Shown here: piece after piece, positions 9,543-17,467 of the stretch
Layout of the letters: every line of letters begins with the position of its first letter
How positions within the stretch are numbered: position 1 is the first letter of the stretch
Source of the DNA: Pseudomonadota bacterium
Lineage (GTDB): Bacteria > Pseudomonadota > Gammaproteobacteria > Burkholderiales > Casimicrobiaceae
Direction: 5' to 3'
NCBI GenBank assembly: GCA_018241765.1
Contig: JAFEDD010000027.1
Location: forward strand, 1-37,549
DNA length: 37,549 nt
Notes under the pieces: generated by a model
Seen by the model: only the letters and a program-made list of their open reading frames with translations
Database searches by the model: none
What the model was told of the DNA's origin: nothing
Program-made: the position numbers and the translations under genes

Positions 9543-10181
9543 ATGCCCTGGACCCGTGACGAAATGGCGGCGCGCGCCGCGAAAGAGCTCCGCGACGGCT
9601 TTTATGTGAACCTTGGCATTGGCCTGCCGACGCTGGTGGCGAACCATGTGCCCAAGGGCATGCAGGTGTGGCTGCAAAGCGAAAACGGCCTCTTGGGCAT
9701 CGGTCCGTTCCCGACCGAGGATGCGATCGACGCCGACCTCATCAACGCCGGCAAACAGACGGTGACGACGCTGCCCGGCTCGTCGTTCTTCTCCAGCGCC
9801 GACAGCTTCGGCATGATTCGAGGCGGCAAGATCAACCTCGCCATCCTCGGCGCCATGCAAGTCAGCGAAAAGGGCGATCTGGCCAACTGGATGATCCCCG
9901 GCAAGATGGTCAAGGGCATGGGCGGCGCGATGGATCTCGTCGCCGGTGTCGGCCGCGTCGTCGTGCTGATGGAGCACGTCGCGAAGAAGAAGGACGGCAG
10001 CACCGATCTGAAGATCCTGCCCGCCTGCAACCTGCCGCTGACCGGCGTCGGCGTGGTCAATCTCATCATCACCGACCTCGGCGTCATCGAGGTGACGCCG
10101 CAGGGGCTCACGGTGCTGGAGCTTGCGCCCGGCGTGACGCGCGAGGAAATCGCCACCGCCACCGGCTGCCCGCTGCACTGA
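9543..10181 (+). CDS. scoB: Succinyl-CoA:3-ketoacid CoA-transferase subunit B
   Basis: The beta subunit (212 residues) carries the catalytic glutamate that forms the acyl-glutamyl intermediate, seen as Glu47 in SENGLLG. Other family marks are [30 protein letters not shown] and the C-terminal [16 protein letters not shown]. It begins two bases after scoA and should assemble with it into the heteromeric enzyme. The gene ends 34 bp before the convergent lipase gene; no clear terminator is visible between them. Confidence 0.95.
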   Translation: MPWTRDEMAARAAKELRDGFYVNLGIGLPTLVANHVPKGMQVWLQSENGLLGIGPFPTEDAIDADLINAGKQTVTTLPGSSFFSSADSFGMIRGGKINLAILGAMQVSEKGDLANWMIPGKMVKGMGGAMDLVAGVGRVVVLMEHVAKKKDGSTDLKILPACNLPLTGVGVVNLIITDLGVIEVTPQGLTVLELAPGVTREEIATATGCPLH

Positions 10182-10215
10182 GGCTCGGCGACCCGGCGGC
10201 AGCGCTCGCGCGGGT

Positions 10216-11397
10216 TCAGCGCAGCAGGTGGGTTGCCTGCTGCGCCATCATGCGAATGGGGGCGAAGAGAATTTTCAGCGCCCAGCGGATGAACGCGGTG
10301 GTCAGCTCGACCCCTTTTTGCGCCGCCATGCCGGCGAAGCGCATGATCGCGCCGACCAGCGTCGTCACATACATCGACATGCGCGCCGTGATCTGCGCCG
10401 CGCGCTCGAGCATGATGGCGAGTTCGTCGAGCACGGAGACCGTGGCGAAGGATACGACCCCGAGTTGGGTTGTGATGATGTCGATGCTCTGGTCGATGAT
10501 CCAGCGCAGCGCATGCCCGAGCATCGAGAAGGCGAAGGCGCCGCCCGGCACGATGCCTTCGCGGCCATTGGCGACAGCCTTCAGCCACGCCTCCGCCATT
10601 TCGCCCGCGGTGCGGTTGTTGGTCGTGGCACTCAGGTTGCTCCACTGCAACCCGGCCGTCGCCGGCAGGTAGCTGTTTTCCATGCTGTGCGCCGAAAACT
10701 TGATCAGCGCGGTGCGATCGCCGCCGATGACGATGCCGTCGCTGCCGTAGGGCACGTGGGTGAAGGGCCACAGCGGCACCATCGGCACCGGATCGGCGAA
10801 GTGGTAGACGCGGTGGATGTGGTCGCGACCGAGTCGCTGACTCAAACTGGATGCAAAGCCGCGGCCACCGACGCGCGGCGAGCCGAAGGTGTAGAGCTCG
10901 GGGCGGCCGATCGCGCGCTGACTGCAATGCGCCGCCGTCAGCGTGGCCAGTGCGCCGCCGAGACTGTGACCGACACAGTGCACGGTGCCGATCGTCTGGC
11001 TGCGCGCGATCTGGTCGAGCGCATGGTCGATCTGGCCGACGAACGACTGAAACGTATCCTGAAAGCCGGCGTGTACCGGTGAGCCGAGCGGCCCCGTGCG
11101 GGTACTGATGTTGCCATCGGTCAGCCAGTCTTCGAACACGGCCGTGCCGCGGCAGGCGATCAGCACATCGCCCTGGAACTGCCCGGTACCTGCGGCGACG
11201 TGCCCAAAGCCACTGATGGGATGCCACACGACGAGCCCGCCGCTGCGTCCGGTGAAGCGAGCCCCGTCGCCGACCGTGAAGAGATCATCGACACCGAGAT
11301 CGAAACCGAGCTTTTTGGCGTCGCCCACGCTGTTTTCGCGGAGCGCATACACACCATTGGCGACTTTGGCGGCCTGAACTGGGGAAAGGATCGGCAT
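10216..11397 (-). CDS. Class 3 lipase-like protein with helical C-terminal tail
   Basis: This 393-residue serine hydrolase belongs to the lipase class 3 fold. The nucleophile elbow is VGHSLGGAL (Ser145), the likely acid Asp202 is in HFADPVPMVP, and a candidate His237 is in SAHSMENSY. The oxyanion-side motif IACRGT is at 80-85. Residues about 285-390 form a run of hydrophobic and amphipathic helices not needed for catalysis, which could bind membranes. There is no signal peptide although a lipase of this type would be expected to act on membranes. It is the last gene of a minus-strand group after two paralogous exported proteins (197 bp gap). That layout resembles type VI secretion lipase effectors with immunity proteins, but no VgrG, PAAR or secretion gene is present, so this role is inference. 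Confidence 0.85.
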   Translation of the reverse strand: MPILSPVQAAKVANGVYALRENSVGDAKKLGFDLGVDDLFTVGDGARFTGRSGGLVVWHPISGFGHVAAGTGQFQGDVLIACRGTAVFEDWLTDGNISTRTGPLGSPVHAGFQDTFQSFVGQIDHALDQIARSQTIGTVHCVGHSLGGALATLTAAHCSQRAIGRPELYTFGSPRVGGRGFASSLSQRLGRDHIHRVYHFADPVPMVPLWPFTHVPYGSDGIVIGGDRTALIKFSAHSMENSYLPATAGLQWSNLSATTNNRTAGEMAEAWLKAVANGREGIVPGGAFAFSMLGHALRWIIDQSIDIITTQLGVVSFATVSVLDELAIMLERAAQITARMSMYVTTLVGAIMRFAGMAAQKGVELTTAFIRWALKILFAPIRMMAQQATHLLR

Positions 11398-11594
11398 GAG
11401 TGGGCTCCCGTGGTGGTGGCGCGTGTCTCAGCGGGGATCGGACACGCTTGTTGGTGGTATCGCGGTTCGCAAGCGGTTGGGTGGTTTGTGGCGATGCAGC
11501 ATGGACGCATTCCCGGTGAGGAAGGCGAAAACGCAGTTCCTGTTTCGTGGACGGAATGCGCGCGGCGAAAGCGACATGGCGGCGTACGGTGCGC

Positions 11595-12128
11595 TCATGG
11601 CGCTGTGACGAATGAACAGACGCCCGAGATATTCCCTATGCGCTTGCGCGGCGACTCCAGCGAACAGGTGACGGTGATCGGTTTCGTCGGGTCGCCAACC
11701 GTTTTCATGCTGCCGCCGCCCGAAGGGTTGTCGAGATCCGTCATGTCCATGTAGATCAATTCGTCGTTCAGCGCGTAGCCGCGCTTCGCGCTTTGCCACG
11801 CGACGTAAGTCGTGCCGCCGTGTTCGATGGTGATGCGCTGGTCGATGTAGGGTTCATGCGGCAGCACGCTGCCCAGCAGCATCGTGGCCGACCGTTCCGG
11901 GAACGCGAAACGACCGGCGGCGTCGGTCGTGGTTTCGTCGTCGTAGCCCTTGTTGCCCCAGCGCCAGAAGACGTGACGTTTCAATACGGCTCCTGCGACC
12001 GGCTTGCCGTGGCTCAGCACGATGCCGCTGACTGGAGAAAATAGAACGACTTTACCCATGCCGTGTGCCTCAGAGAGCCAAGCGAGGGCGAGCATGGTCG
12101 CGATGCCGGCAAGGAAGCGCGCTCGCAT
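11595..12128 (-). CDS. Exported carboxypeptidase-regulatory-like protein, paralog 1
   Basis: This is a 177-residue protein with a probable signal peptide (MRARFLAGIATMLALAWLSEAHG). The mature part resembles a small beta-sandwich of the carboxypeptidase regulatory type (GIVLSHGKPVAGAVLKR, TTTDAAGRFAFPE), probably the DUF6795 family. It is a clear paralog of the neighbouring 12150-12716 product: both have VLPHEP/FLPHEP, a GKPVAGA strand, and two late cysteines (VTCSLE and GVCSF here) that could form a disulfide. The ATG at 12128 is preferred because the longer frame would begin at TTG. It starts 21 bp after the stop of paralog 2. Function is unknown; a role in protecting against the adjacent lipase is a hypothesis from position and duplication. 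Confidence 0.8.
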   Translation of the reverse strand: MRARFLAGIATMLALAWLSEAHGMGKVVLFSPVSGIVLSHGKPVAGAVLKRHVFWRWGNKGYDDETTTDAAGRFAFPERSATMLLGSVLPHEPYIDQRITIEHGGTTYVAWQSAKRGYALNDELIYMDMTDLDNPSGGGSMKTVGDPTKPITVTCSLESPRKRIGNISGVCSFVTAP

Positions 12129-12149
12129 GAGGCCCAAGGTTCGCCAGAA

Positions 12150-12716
12150 TCAATCGAAATCGCAGATGCCGAACACCTTGCCGCTGCGGTGTTCGGTGTT
12201 TTCGAGTTTGCAGGTGATGCGCATGGGCTGCGAACGGTCGCGCAGGGGGACGAGGCCGCGCTGGTCGTCGAAGTACATGAGTTCGCCGTTGGTCTCGTAG
12301 TTCTGCTTGAGGAGGCTCCAGGCGAGATGGCTCTTGCCGTTGGCTTCGATGGTGATCTTTTGTTGCACGCTCGGTTCGTGCGGCAGAAAGCTGCCAAGCA
12401 GCATGCGCCGCGTCAACGCAGGGAAGCTGAAGCTGCCGTCGGGCGCCGTGGTCGTGGCGTCGGTCAACGTCTCCTTGCCCCACGCCCATTTGGCTTCGCG
12501 TTGCAGTTTCGCGCCGGCCACGGGTTTGCCTTGGCTCGTCACGACGCCGCGCACGGCGGAAAAAATGACCACTTCACCCATCGCATTGACCTCTCCGCAA
12601 CCGACACCGCTCAGCGCGGCGAGCATCACGCCAGCCGCCAATCCGCGCAGACCCAACCGCCGACGCGACGCCGTGCGTCGTTCGCCCGGAGGACGTTCAT
12701 CGAATGGCTGATGCAT
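12150..12716 (-). CDS. Exported carboxypeptidase-regulatory-like protein, paralog 2
   Basis: This 188-residue protein is the first gene of the lipase group. The N-terminus has arginine pairs (SRRRLGLRG) before a hydrophobic stretch ending in LSGVGC. This could be a Tat or Sec signal, and the Cys a weak lipobox, although the -3 residue is not typical. The mature part is similar along its whole length to paralog 1: MGEVVIFSAVRGVVTSQG against MGKVVLFSPVSGIVLSHG, shared GKPVAGA, LLGS.LPHEP and the two C-terminal cysteines (ITCKLEN, GICDFD). The ATG at 12716 follows a long open frame without other support. It is divergent from the gene at 12964. I do not know the function. Confidence 0.8.
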   Translation of the reverse strand: MHQPFDERPPGERRTASRRRLGLRGLAAGVMLAALSGVGCGEVNAMGEVVIFSAVRGVVTSQGKPVAGAKLQREAKWAWGKETLTDATTTAPDGSFSFPALTRRMLLGSFLPHEPSVQQKITIEANGKSHLAWSLLKQNYETNGELMYFDDQRGLVPLRDRSQPMRITCKLENTEHRSGKVFGICDFD

Positions 12717-12963
12717 GATCGTTTCAATGTAACCGATTGGCGCGGCCGCGCGGTGGCCGTCTGGCTGGGTGGCACCGCGGGCGTGGCCGCGCCGTCGTTG
12801 CTCCGAAATCAGTAGACGCATCCGCGCGCGCCAAAGCGACATGGCCCGCCAGGCTCCGCAGCGCAGCGTCGCCGCAGGCCGCGGCGCCGAACGGCATTGC
12901 CTTGCTGCGGCGAGAGGCGTAGAGTGCTCGCCATCGGCCCTCGTGCCGGTGCAGGGAGGCAAC

Positions 12964-13395
12964 ATGAAACGCATGCTCGTGATGACGTTGGCCGCGTTGG
13001 CGGCAGGTACGGCGACGCAGGCCCTCGCCGATCAGACCAACTTTCCGGCGCGCAGCCGAACGCTGGAGACGACGACGCCGAGCGACTGCCGCGACTGGCA
13101 GCCGCCGTTGCCCGAACGGCGGGTGAAGGTCACGCTGCCGTCCGACGCCCGCGAGCGCGACGGCATGGCGCGGGTCACCTTCACGATCACGCCGGAGGGC
13201 GGCTACGGCGGGCTGGTGTCGGCGTTGACCAATGAGGCGGTGTTCGTGCAGGCGGCGGAGGAATCGCTGCGCTACTGGACGTTTCGTGCGGCGCGCTGCA
13301 ACGGCGCCGCCGTGGCGACGAACGCAAGCGTGTATTTCGACGTTCGTCGTGAAGGGTTCGTGAGCTACGCGGCGAGCAATCCGGTGAATCCTTGA
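12964..13395 (+). CDS. Small periplasmic TonB-C-like protein
   Basis: This 143-residue protein has a signal peptide (MKRMLVMTLAALAAGTATQALA) and a mature domain resembling the C-terminal domain of TonB (ARVTFTITPEGG, then EESLRYWTFRAARCNG). It lacks the membrane anchor and proline-rich spacer of a true TonB, so it is unlikely to transmit energy itself. Two cysteines (SDC and ARC) could pair. GGAGG precedes the ATG by about four bases and fixes the start. It is divergent from the lipase-group genes, with 247 bp between starts in which I see no gene, and lies just upstream of the tRNA cluster. Function is unknown. Confidence 0.8.
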   Translation: MKRMLVMTLAALAAGTATQALADQTNFPARSRTLETTTPSDCRDWQPPLPERRVKVTLPSDARERDGMARVTFTITPEGGYGGLVSALTNEAVFVQAAEESLRYWTFRAARCNGAAVATNASVYFDVRREGFVSYAASNPVNP

Positions 13396-13433
13396 TGCCA
13401 CGGGTCGTGCCGATCGTGGCCTCGGAGTCGGGC

Positions 13434-13439
13434 TATAAT
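13434..13439 (+). promoter_or_regulatory. -10 element of the tRNA cluster promoter
   Basis: TATAAT is a perfect -10 hexamer ending nine bases before tRNA-Pro. No good -35 is seen at the usual distance. Confidence 0.6.
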
Positions 13440-13448
13440 GCTTGGCTT

Positions 13449-13525
13449 CGGGGCGTAGCGCAGCCCGGTAGCGCGCTTGCTTTGGGAGCAAGATGTCGAA
13501 GGTTCGAATCCTTTCGCCCCGACCA
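13449..13525 (+). tRNA. tRNA-Pro (TGG)
   Basis: This is a 77-nt cloverleaf. The acceptor CGGGGCG pairs with CGCCCCG, followed by encoded ACCA. The anticodon arm CTTGC-TTTGGGA-GCAAG gives anticodon TGG. The T loop is GGTTCGAATCC. It is first in a Pro-Arg-His cluster. Confidence 0.97.
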
Positions 13526-13608
13526 AAGCCCGCGCAGGACCCGCGCCCGTTCTTTGTCCCGATGTGCCCGTTGCTGACCCGTAGTGCCTGAAGTCGAGGG
13601 CACCCAAG

Positions 13609-13685
<77 letters not shown>

Positions 13686-13721
13686 GTGCACTTTGATGAG
13701 CGTTGCAGTACCGATTTCAAT

Positions 13722-13797
13722 GGCGGCCGTAGCTCAGCGGTAGAGTCCCGGATTGTGATTCCGGTTGTCGTGGGTTCGAACCCCATCGGCCGCCCCA
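13722..13797 (+). tRNA. tRNA-His (GTG)
   Basis: This is a 76-nt cloverleaf including the extra G(-1) characteristic of tRNA-His, opposite C73. The acceptor GCGGCCG pairs with CGGCCGC and CCA is encoded. The anticodon arm CCGGA-TTGTGAT-TCCGG gives GTG. It is the last tRNA before the terminator. Confidence 0.97.
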
Positions 13798-13806
13798 CTC
13801 CTTCAG

Positions 13807-13832
13807 AAACCCCGCCTGACGGGGTTTTTTTT
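13807..13832 (+). terminator. Intrinsic terminator of the tRNA cluster
   Basis: The stem AAACCCCG/CGGGGTTT with loop CCTGA is followed by a run of T's to 13832. It lies ten bases after tRNA-His and is the strongest terminator seen in the window. Confidence 0.92.
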
Positions 13833-13848
13833 CGACAATTTTGATGAG

Positions 13849-13966
13849 CAACTTTATGCGGAAAGCCGCATCCATGATGGGCTCAGAGCAGAAAAAGCCG
13901 CAAAGTCGATAATCGAAGAAAACGAGCGCCAAGCCTGTTGTGAATGCGGCTTGGGTCGAAAAGTTG
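13849..13966. repeat. Dispersed palindromic element, copy C
   Basis: This imperfect inverted repeat is about 118 nt. The left arm starts CAACTTTATGCGGAAAGCCG and continues CATCCATGATGGGCT. The right arm has CGCCAAGCCTGTTGTGAATG, then CGGCTTGG, and ends CGAAAAGTTG. The centre holds GCAAAGTCGATAATCG, like the AAGTCGACTT centre of copy D. It begins 17 bases after the tRNA terminator and ends before the convergent solute-binding protein gene. Confidence 0.75.
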
Positions 13967-14007
13967 TTGTGTTGCGACGGCGTTTGCGTTGCGCCGTTCG
14001 GGTGCGG

Positions 14008-15810
14008 TCAGGGGCGCCGCAGCTTCGCTTCGTCGATATCCATGTATTCCCAGGCGTCGTGCGCGATCGGGTGCTGTCGATAGCCCATGAGCCAGGGCTG
14101 CTCGAGGTAGTACTGCACGTCGTGCCAGGGGGCGATCCACGGTGCGTAGAACTTCACGAGATCCTCCATCTCGCCGATGATGCGCCGCCGCTCGGCGCTG
14201 TCGGGCATGGCGTGGATGCGTTCGTAGCGCTCATCGAGCGCCGGCAGCTGGAAGCGCGCGTAGTTCTCGCCGCCCGGGCGGGCGGTGGCGCTGATCAGCA
14301 TCTGGAAGAAATTCTCGGCATCGGGGTAGTCGGCGTTCCAGCCTTCGCGCGTCATCTTGCCCTGACCGTTGCGCGCGGCCTTGCGCAGGTCGGGTGTTTT
14401 CATCGTGTCGATGGCGAGCCGCACGCCGATTGCATCCATCGACTTTTTCCAGAGCTCGCCGAGCTGGCGGGCGGCGGTCGATGTGCCGATGACGTAGGGA
14501 ATGGTCATCGCCGAGCCATCGGGCAGTTCACGATAGCCATCGCCATCGCGGTCGCGGTAGCCGAAGCGATCGAGCAGCGCCCGCGCGAGCTCGGGATCGT
14601 AGACGTGCGAGCGCGGCCGCGTGGCATCGTAGCCGACGACACCCGGCGGCGTGATGCCGCGCGCCGGCACCCCGTTGCCCTGAAAGATCACGCGGATCAT
14701 CTCGTCGAGCGGAAAGCCGAGCGAGATGGCGCGACGCAGCGCGATCTTCTCCTTGCCGTAGCCGCCGGTGATGGGGTCGGTCATGTTGAACATCGTGTAC
14801 CAGACGTTCGGTTTCAGGCGCGGGAACATCCGCATGCCGCGCGCGGCGTATTCCGCTTTCAGCTTGCCGTCCTGCTGCGCGACGTTCGATACCGAGGCGG
14901 GCAGGATCGGCAGATAGTCATGCTGCCCGGACAGGAAGGCAAGCCACATCGCCTGACCCTCGTCGATGGTGAAGATCTCGACACGGTCGATCGAGGGCAC
15001 CGGCTTGCCGCGCATCGCGCCGATCATGGTCTGGTCGGCCGGATCGTCGCTCGTCCAGTCCCAGCGCTGCGCGCGAAAGTTCGGGTTCTTCACCAGCACG
15101 GTCTTGCTGGCCCGCTTGTATTCGTCGCGGGCGAGCTGCCACGGCCCGGTGCCGACCGGATGGCTGCCGATTTCGGCCCCATAGTGCTCGATCACCTCGC
15201 GCGCCACGGCGCCGGTGCTGGGCATCGCCAGCAACCAGCCGAAGTTGTAGTCGGGTGAGGTGAGCCGAATGCGCAACGTGTAGCGATCGAGCACTTCGAG
15301 GCCCGCCATCGGCGCGTCGTAGTCGAAGCGGCCGCTCTTGATGGCAGCGGCGCGTGCCGCGTCACCGCCGACGATCTTGCCCTCGAGCAGGAAGAGCCAC
15401 GGCGATTTCACCGCCGGGTCGAGCAGGCGCTTCAGCGAGTAGGCGTAATCGGCCGCGGTCAGTTCGCGACGGACGCCCTTGAAGGCCGGGTCATCGGCGA
15501 ACCAGATACCCGGACGCAGCTTGAACACGTAGGTCGCGCCGCCGTCGCTGACGCTGGGCATCGCGGCCAGCGTGCGCGGCCACAGCCTCGCGGGGCGCGC
15601 GAGGTAGTGGTATTCGAGCATCGGCTCGTTGATGCGCTCGGTGACCGACTGCGACACCTCGTCGGAGGCGAAGGCGTTGTCGTAGCTCGTCTCGGCGGTG
15701 CTGCTGGCGAGTCGAAGCGCCTTTTCGGCGTATGCGCTGCCGGAACTGCCGAACATCGCCACGAGCAGCAGGAGGGCAGAGAAGATGATGCGGGGAAGGG
15801 CGGTCGGCAT
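14008..15810 (-). CDS. ABC transporter extracellular solute-binding protein, family 5
   Basis: This 600-residue periplasmic binding protein is of the peptide/nickel type (SBP_bac_5), the receptor part of an oligopeptide-class ABC importer. It has a signal peptide (MPTALPRIIFSALLLLVAM, then GSSGSAYA before EKAL). Domain marks include FKLRPGIWFADDPAF, TAADYAYSLKRLLDP, VGTGPWQLARDEY and ALRRAISLGFPLDEMI. A DRDGDGYRELPDG stretch looks like a calcium-binding loop and is common in this branch. The ATG at 15810 starts the signal peptide and is the only sensible start. No permease or ATPase genes are adjacent, so partners must lie elsewhere. It is divergent from the TRIC gene (105 bp between starts). 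A peptide substrate is likely but unproven. Confidence 0.92.
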   Translation of the reverse strand: MPTALPRIIFSALLLLVAMFGSSGSAYAEKALRLASSTAETSYDNAFASDEVSQSVTERINEPMLEYHYLARPARLWPRTLAAMPSVSDGGATYVFKLRPGIWFADDPAFKGVRRELTAADYAYSLKRLLDPAVKSPWLFLLEGKIVGGDAARAAAIKSGRFDYDAPMAGLEVLDRYTLRIRLTSPDYNFGWLLAMPSTGAVAREVIEHYGAEIGSHPVGTGPWQLARDEYKRASKTVLVKNPNFRAQRWDWTSDDPADQTMIGAMRGKPVPSIDRVEIFTIDEGQAMWLAFLSGQHDYLPILPASVSNVAQQDGKLKAEYAARGMRMFPRLKPNVWYTMFNMTDPITGGYGKEKIALRRAISLGFPLDEMIRVIFQGNGVPARGITPPGVVGYDATRPRSHVYDPELARALLDRFGYRDRDGDGYRELPDGSAMTIPYVIGTSTAARQLGELWKKSMDAIGVRLAIDTMKTPDLRKAARNGQGKMTREGWNADYPDAENFFQMLISATARPGGENYARFQLPALDERYERIHAMPDSAERRRIIGEMEDLVKFYAPWIAPWHDVQYYLEQPWLMGYRQHPIAHDAWEYMDIDEAKLRRP

Positions 15811-15915
15811 GTTCGGCAAAGCAGCGAGGCGGCGAGATGGCGCGCGCGCCGCCGGGTTGGCGGGTGAGGCGGCGTATTGTGCACGTGAGCACCATCCACA
15901 CGGCAAAATGCGTCG

Positions 15916-16560
15916 ATGAATCCGTTGGTCAGCCAGACACTCTCCACCGCGCAGACGATCATCGAGATGGCGGCAACGGCCGCGTTCGCGCTCTCGGGCA
16001 TCATCGTCGGCGCGCGCAAGCAACTCGATGTCGTCGGCATCGCCGTCGTCGCCTTTCTCGCGGCCTTCGGTGGCGGTACGCTGCGCGACGTGCTGCTCGA
16101 CCGCCGGCCGTTCTTCTGGGTCGCCAACTCGTGGTACGTCTGGGCGGTTCTCGCGCTGTGCGTCATGGCCATCGTGACGCTGCGGCGGCGTCATCTGACC
16201 ATGACCGAGCGCGCCATGCAGTGGCCGGACGCCTGCGGGCTGGGGCTCTTCGCGGCGAGTGGCACGCAGATCGCCCTCGATGCCGGGATGCCCGGCTTGA
16301 TCGCGGTGCTGATGGGGGTGCTGACGGCCGTGTTCGGCGGCGTGCTGCGCGACATCGTCTGCAACGAGATTCCGACCGCGTTCCGGGATCACCGTCCGTA
16401 TGCGGTGTGCGCGTTCGCCGGCGGGGCGGTCGTCGTCGCCATCGAGCGCAGCATCGAATCGCCAACCTTCGCGCTCGCCTTCGGCGCCGTGCTCGCCACC
16501 ACGCTGCGCGCGCTCGCCATCAGGTTCGATTGGGAGCTTCCGCGCTGGCAGGCAAAGTGA
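15916..16560 (+). CDS. TRIC-type cation channel family protein
   Basis: This 214-residue membrane protein belongs to the prokaryotic TRIC (UPF0126, YicG-like) family. Members form homotrimeric monovalent cation channels with seven membrane segments built from an internal duplication. The two repeat motifs are visible as FGGGTLRDVLLDR and FGGVLRDIVCNE, about 90 residues apart, with AFALSGIIVGAR near the N-terminus. It diverges from the solute-binding protein gene and its last 41 bases overlap the 3' end of the convergent hydrolase gene. The physiological role in bacteria is uncertain. Confidence 0.92.
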   Translation: MNPLVSQTLSTAQTIIEMAATAAFALSGIIVGARKQLDVVGIAVVAFLAAFGGGTLRDVLLDRRPFFWVANSWYVWAVLALCVMAIVTLRRRHLTMTERAMQWPDACGLGLFAASGTQIALDAGMPGLIAVLMGVLTAVFGGVLRDIVCNEIPTAFRDHRPYAVCAFAGGAVVVAIERSIESPTFALAFGAVLATTLRALAIRFDWELPRWQAK

Positions 16561-17362
16561 CCCGCGCGCCGTGGCGCTGCATCCACGCCGCGACCGCTGC
16601 GATGACGGCGTCAGCCTGATCGCGGTGCGGCGAGTGGCCGCATTGCGCGAGCTTCAGCAACTGCGTTTGCGGCGCTCCGGCGGCGATGCCGTCGATCTGT
16701 GCCATCGTTGCGTACTCATCCTCTTCACCCTGGATCGCCAGCACCGGGCAGCGAATGGCCGGCAACAGCGCTTCGATGTTCCATGCGCGAAACGCGGGAT
16801 CGAGCCAGGCATCGTTCCAGCCATGGAACGCGGAATCGACGTCATCATGAAAGCGCCCCAGCCGCTCGCGCAGCGGCGTCTTGAGGTAGCTCTCGCGGGT
16901 GGCCGCGATGCCGGCCAGTGTCACCGCTTCGACGAAGATATGTGGCGCCGCAACGGCAATGCCGCGCACCCGGTCCGGAAAACTCGCCGCGAAGATGAGG
17001 GCGATCGAACCGCCGTCGCTGTGGCCGAAGAACCACGGCGGATCGATCGCGGTGTCGACGCCCTGCGCCGCCAAGAGCGGCGGCAGCACGTCGCGGGCGT
17101 GCCGCTCGAGATAGTCCACCGGCCAGCGCTCATCGTGCCTCCTCGGTGTCGAGCGACCATAACCGGGGCGCGAATAGACCAAGCCGCGTACGCCGAGCGC
17201 ATCACAAAGTTGCGCCGGAAAATCGCGCCACATGGCGACCGAACCCAAGCCTTCGTGCAAAAAGACGACCAGCGGTGCCGCGCTGCGTTCGGGCGCGATG
17301 AACGCAAATTCGATGCGCAGCGGCGCGCGGCCGGCGATGTCGAGATCGATGAGGGACGTCAT
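16520..17362 (-). CDS. Alpha/beta-fold hydrolase
   Basis: This 280-residue cytoplasmic alpha/beta hydrolase has the nucleophile elbow FFGHSDGGS (Ser115), an oxyanion region FLHEGLGSVAMW, a likely acid in IQGEEDEYAT and the catalytic His in QCGHSPHRD. The fold is complete and of normal length. The ATG at 17362 gives a short N-terminal strand before the core. It has no signal peptide. It is convergent with the TRIC gene, overlapping it by 41 bases, and divergent from the formate dehydrogenase genes, with 105 bp between starts. The substrate (an ester, lactone or thioester) cannot be assigned. Confidence 0.88.
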   Translation of the reverse strand: MTSLIDLDIAGRAPLRIEFAFIAPERSAAPLVVFLHEGLGSVAMWRDFPAQLCDALGVRGLVYSRPGYGRSTPRRHDERWPVDYLERHARDVLPPLLAAQGVDTAIDPPWFFGHSDGGSIALIFAASFPDRVRGIAVAAPHIFVEAVTLAGIAATRESYLKTPLRERLGRFHDDVDSAFHGWNDAWLDPAFRAWNIEALLPAIRCPVLAIQGEEDEYATMAQIDGIAAGAPQTQLLKLAQCGHSPHRDQADAVIAAVAAWMQRHGARVTLPASAEAPNRT

Positions 17363-17467
17363 GACGTGCGAGCATAGCCGCGCGGGCCGTGTCGCCGGTG
17401 CTGCGGGTGTCGATGGGGAGCGGTACGCTCGCTGTCCGTCGCGCCGTCGGGCATGGAACAATAGGAC

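Noticed and set aside
14560-14600. Calcium-dependent function from the DRDGDGYRELPDG stretch in the solute-binding protein
   Set aside because: This EF-loop-like stretch is a common feature of that protein family and alone does not support a calcium role.
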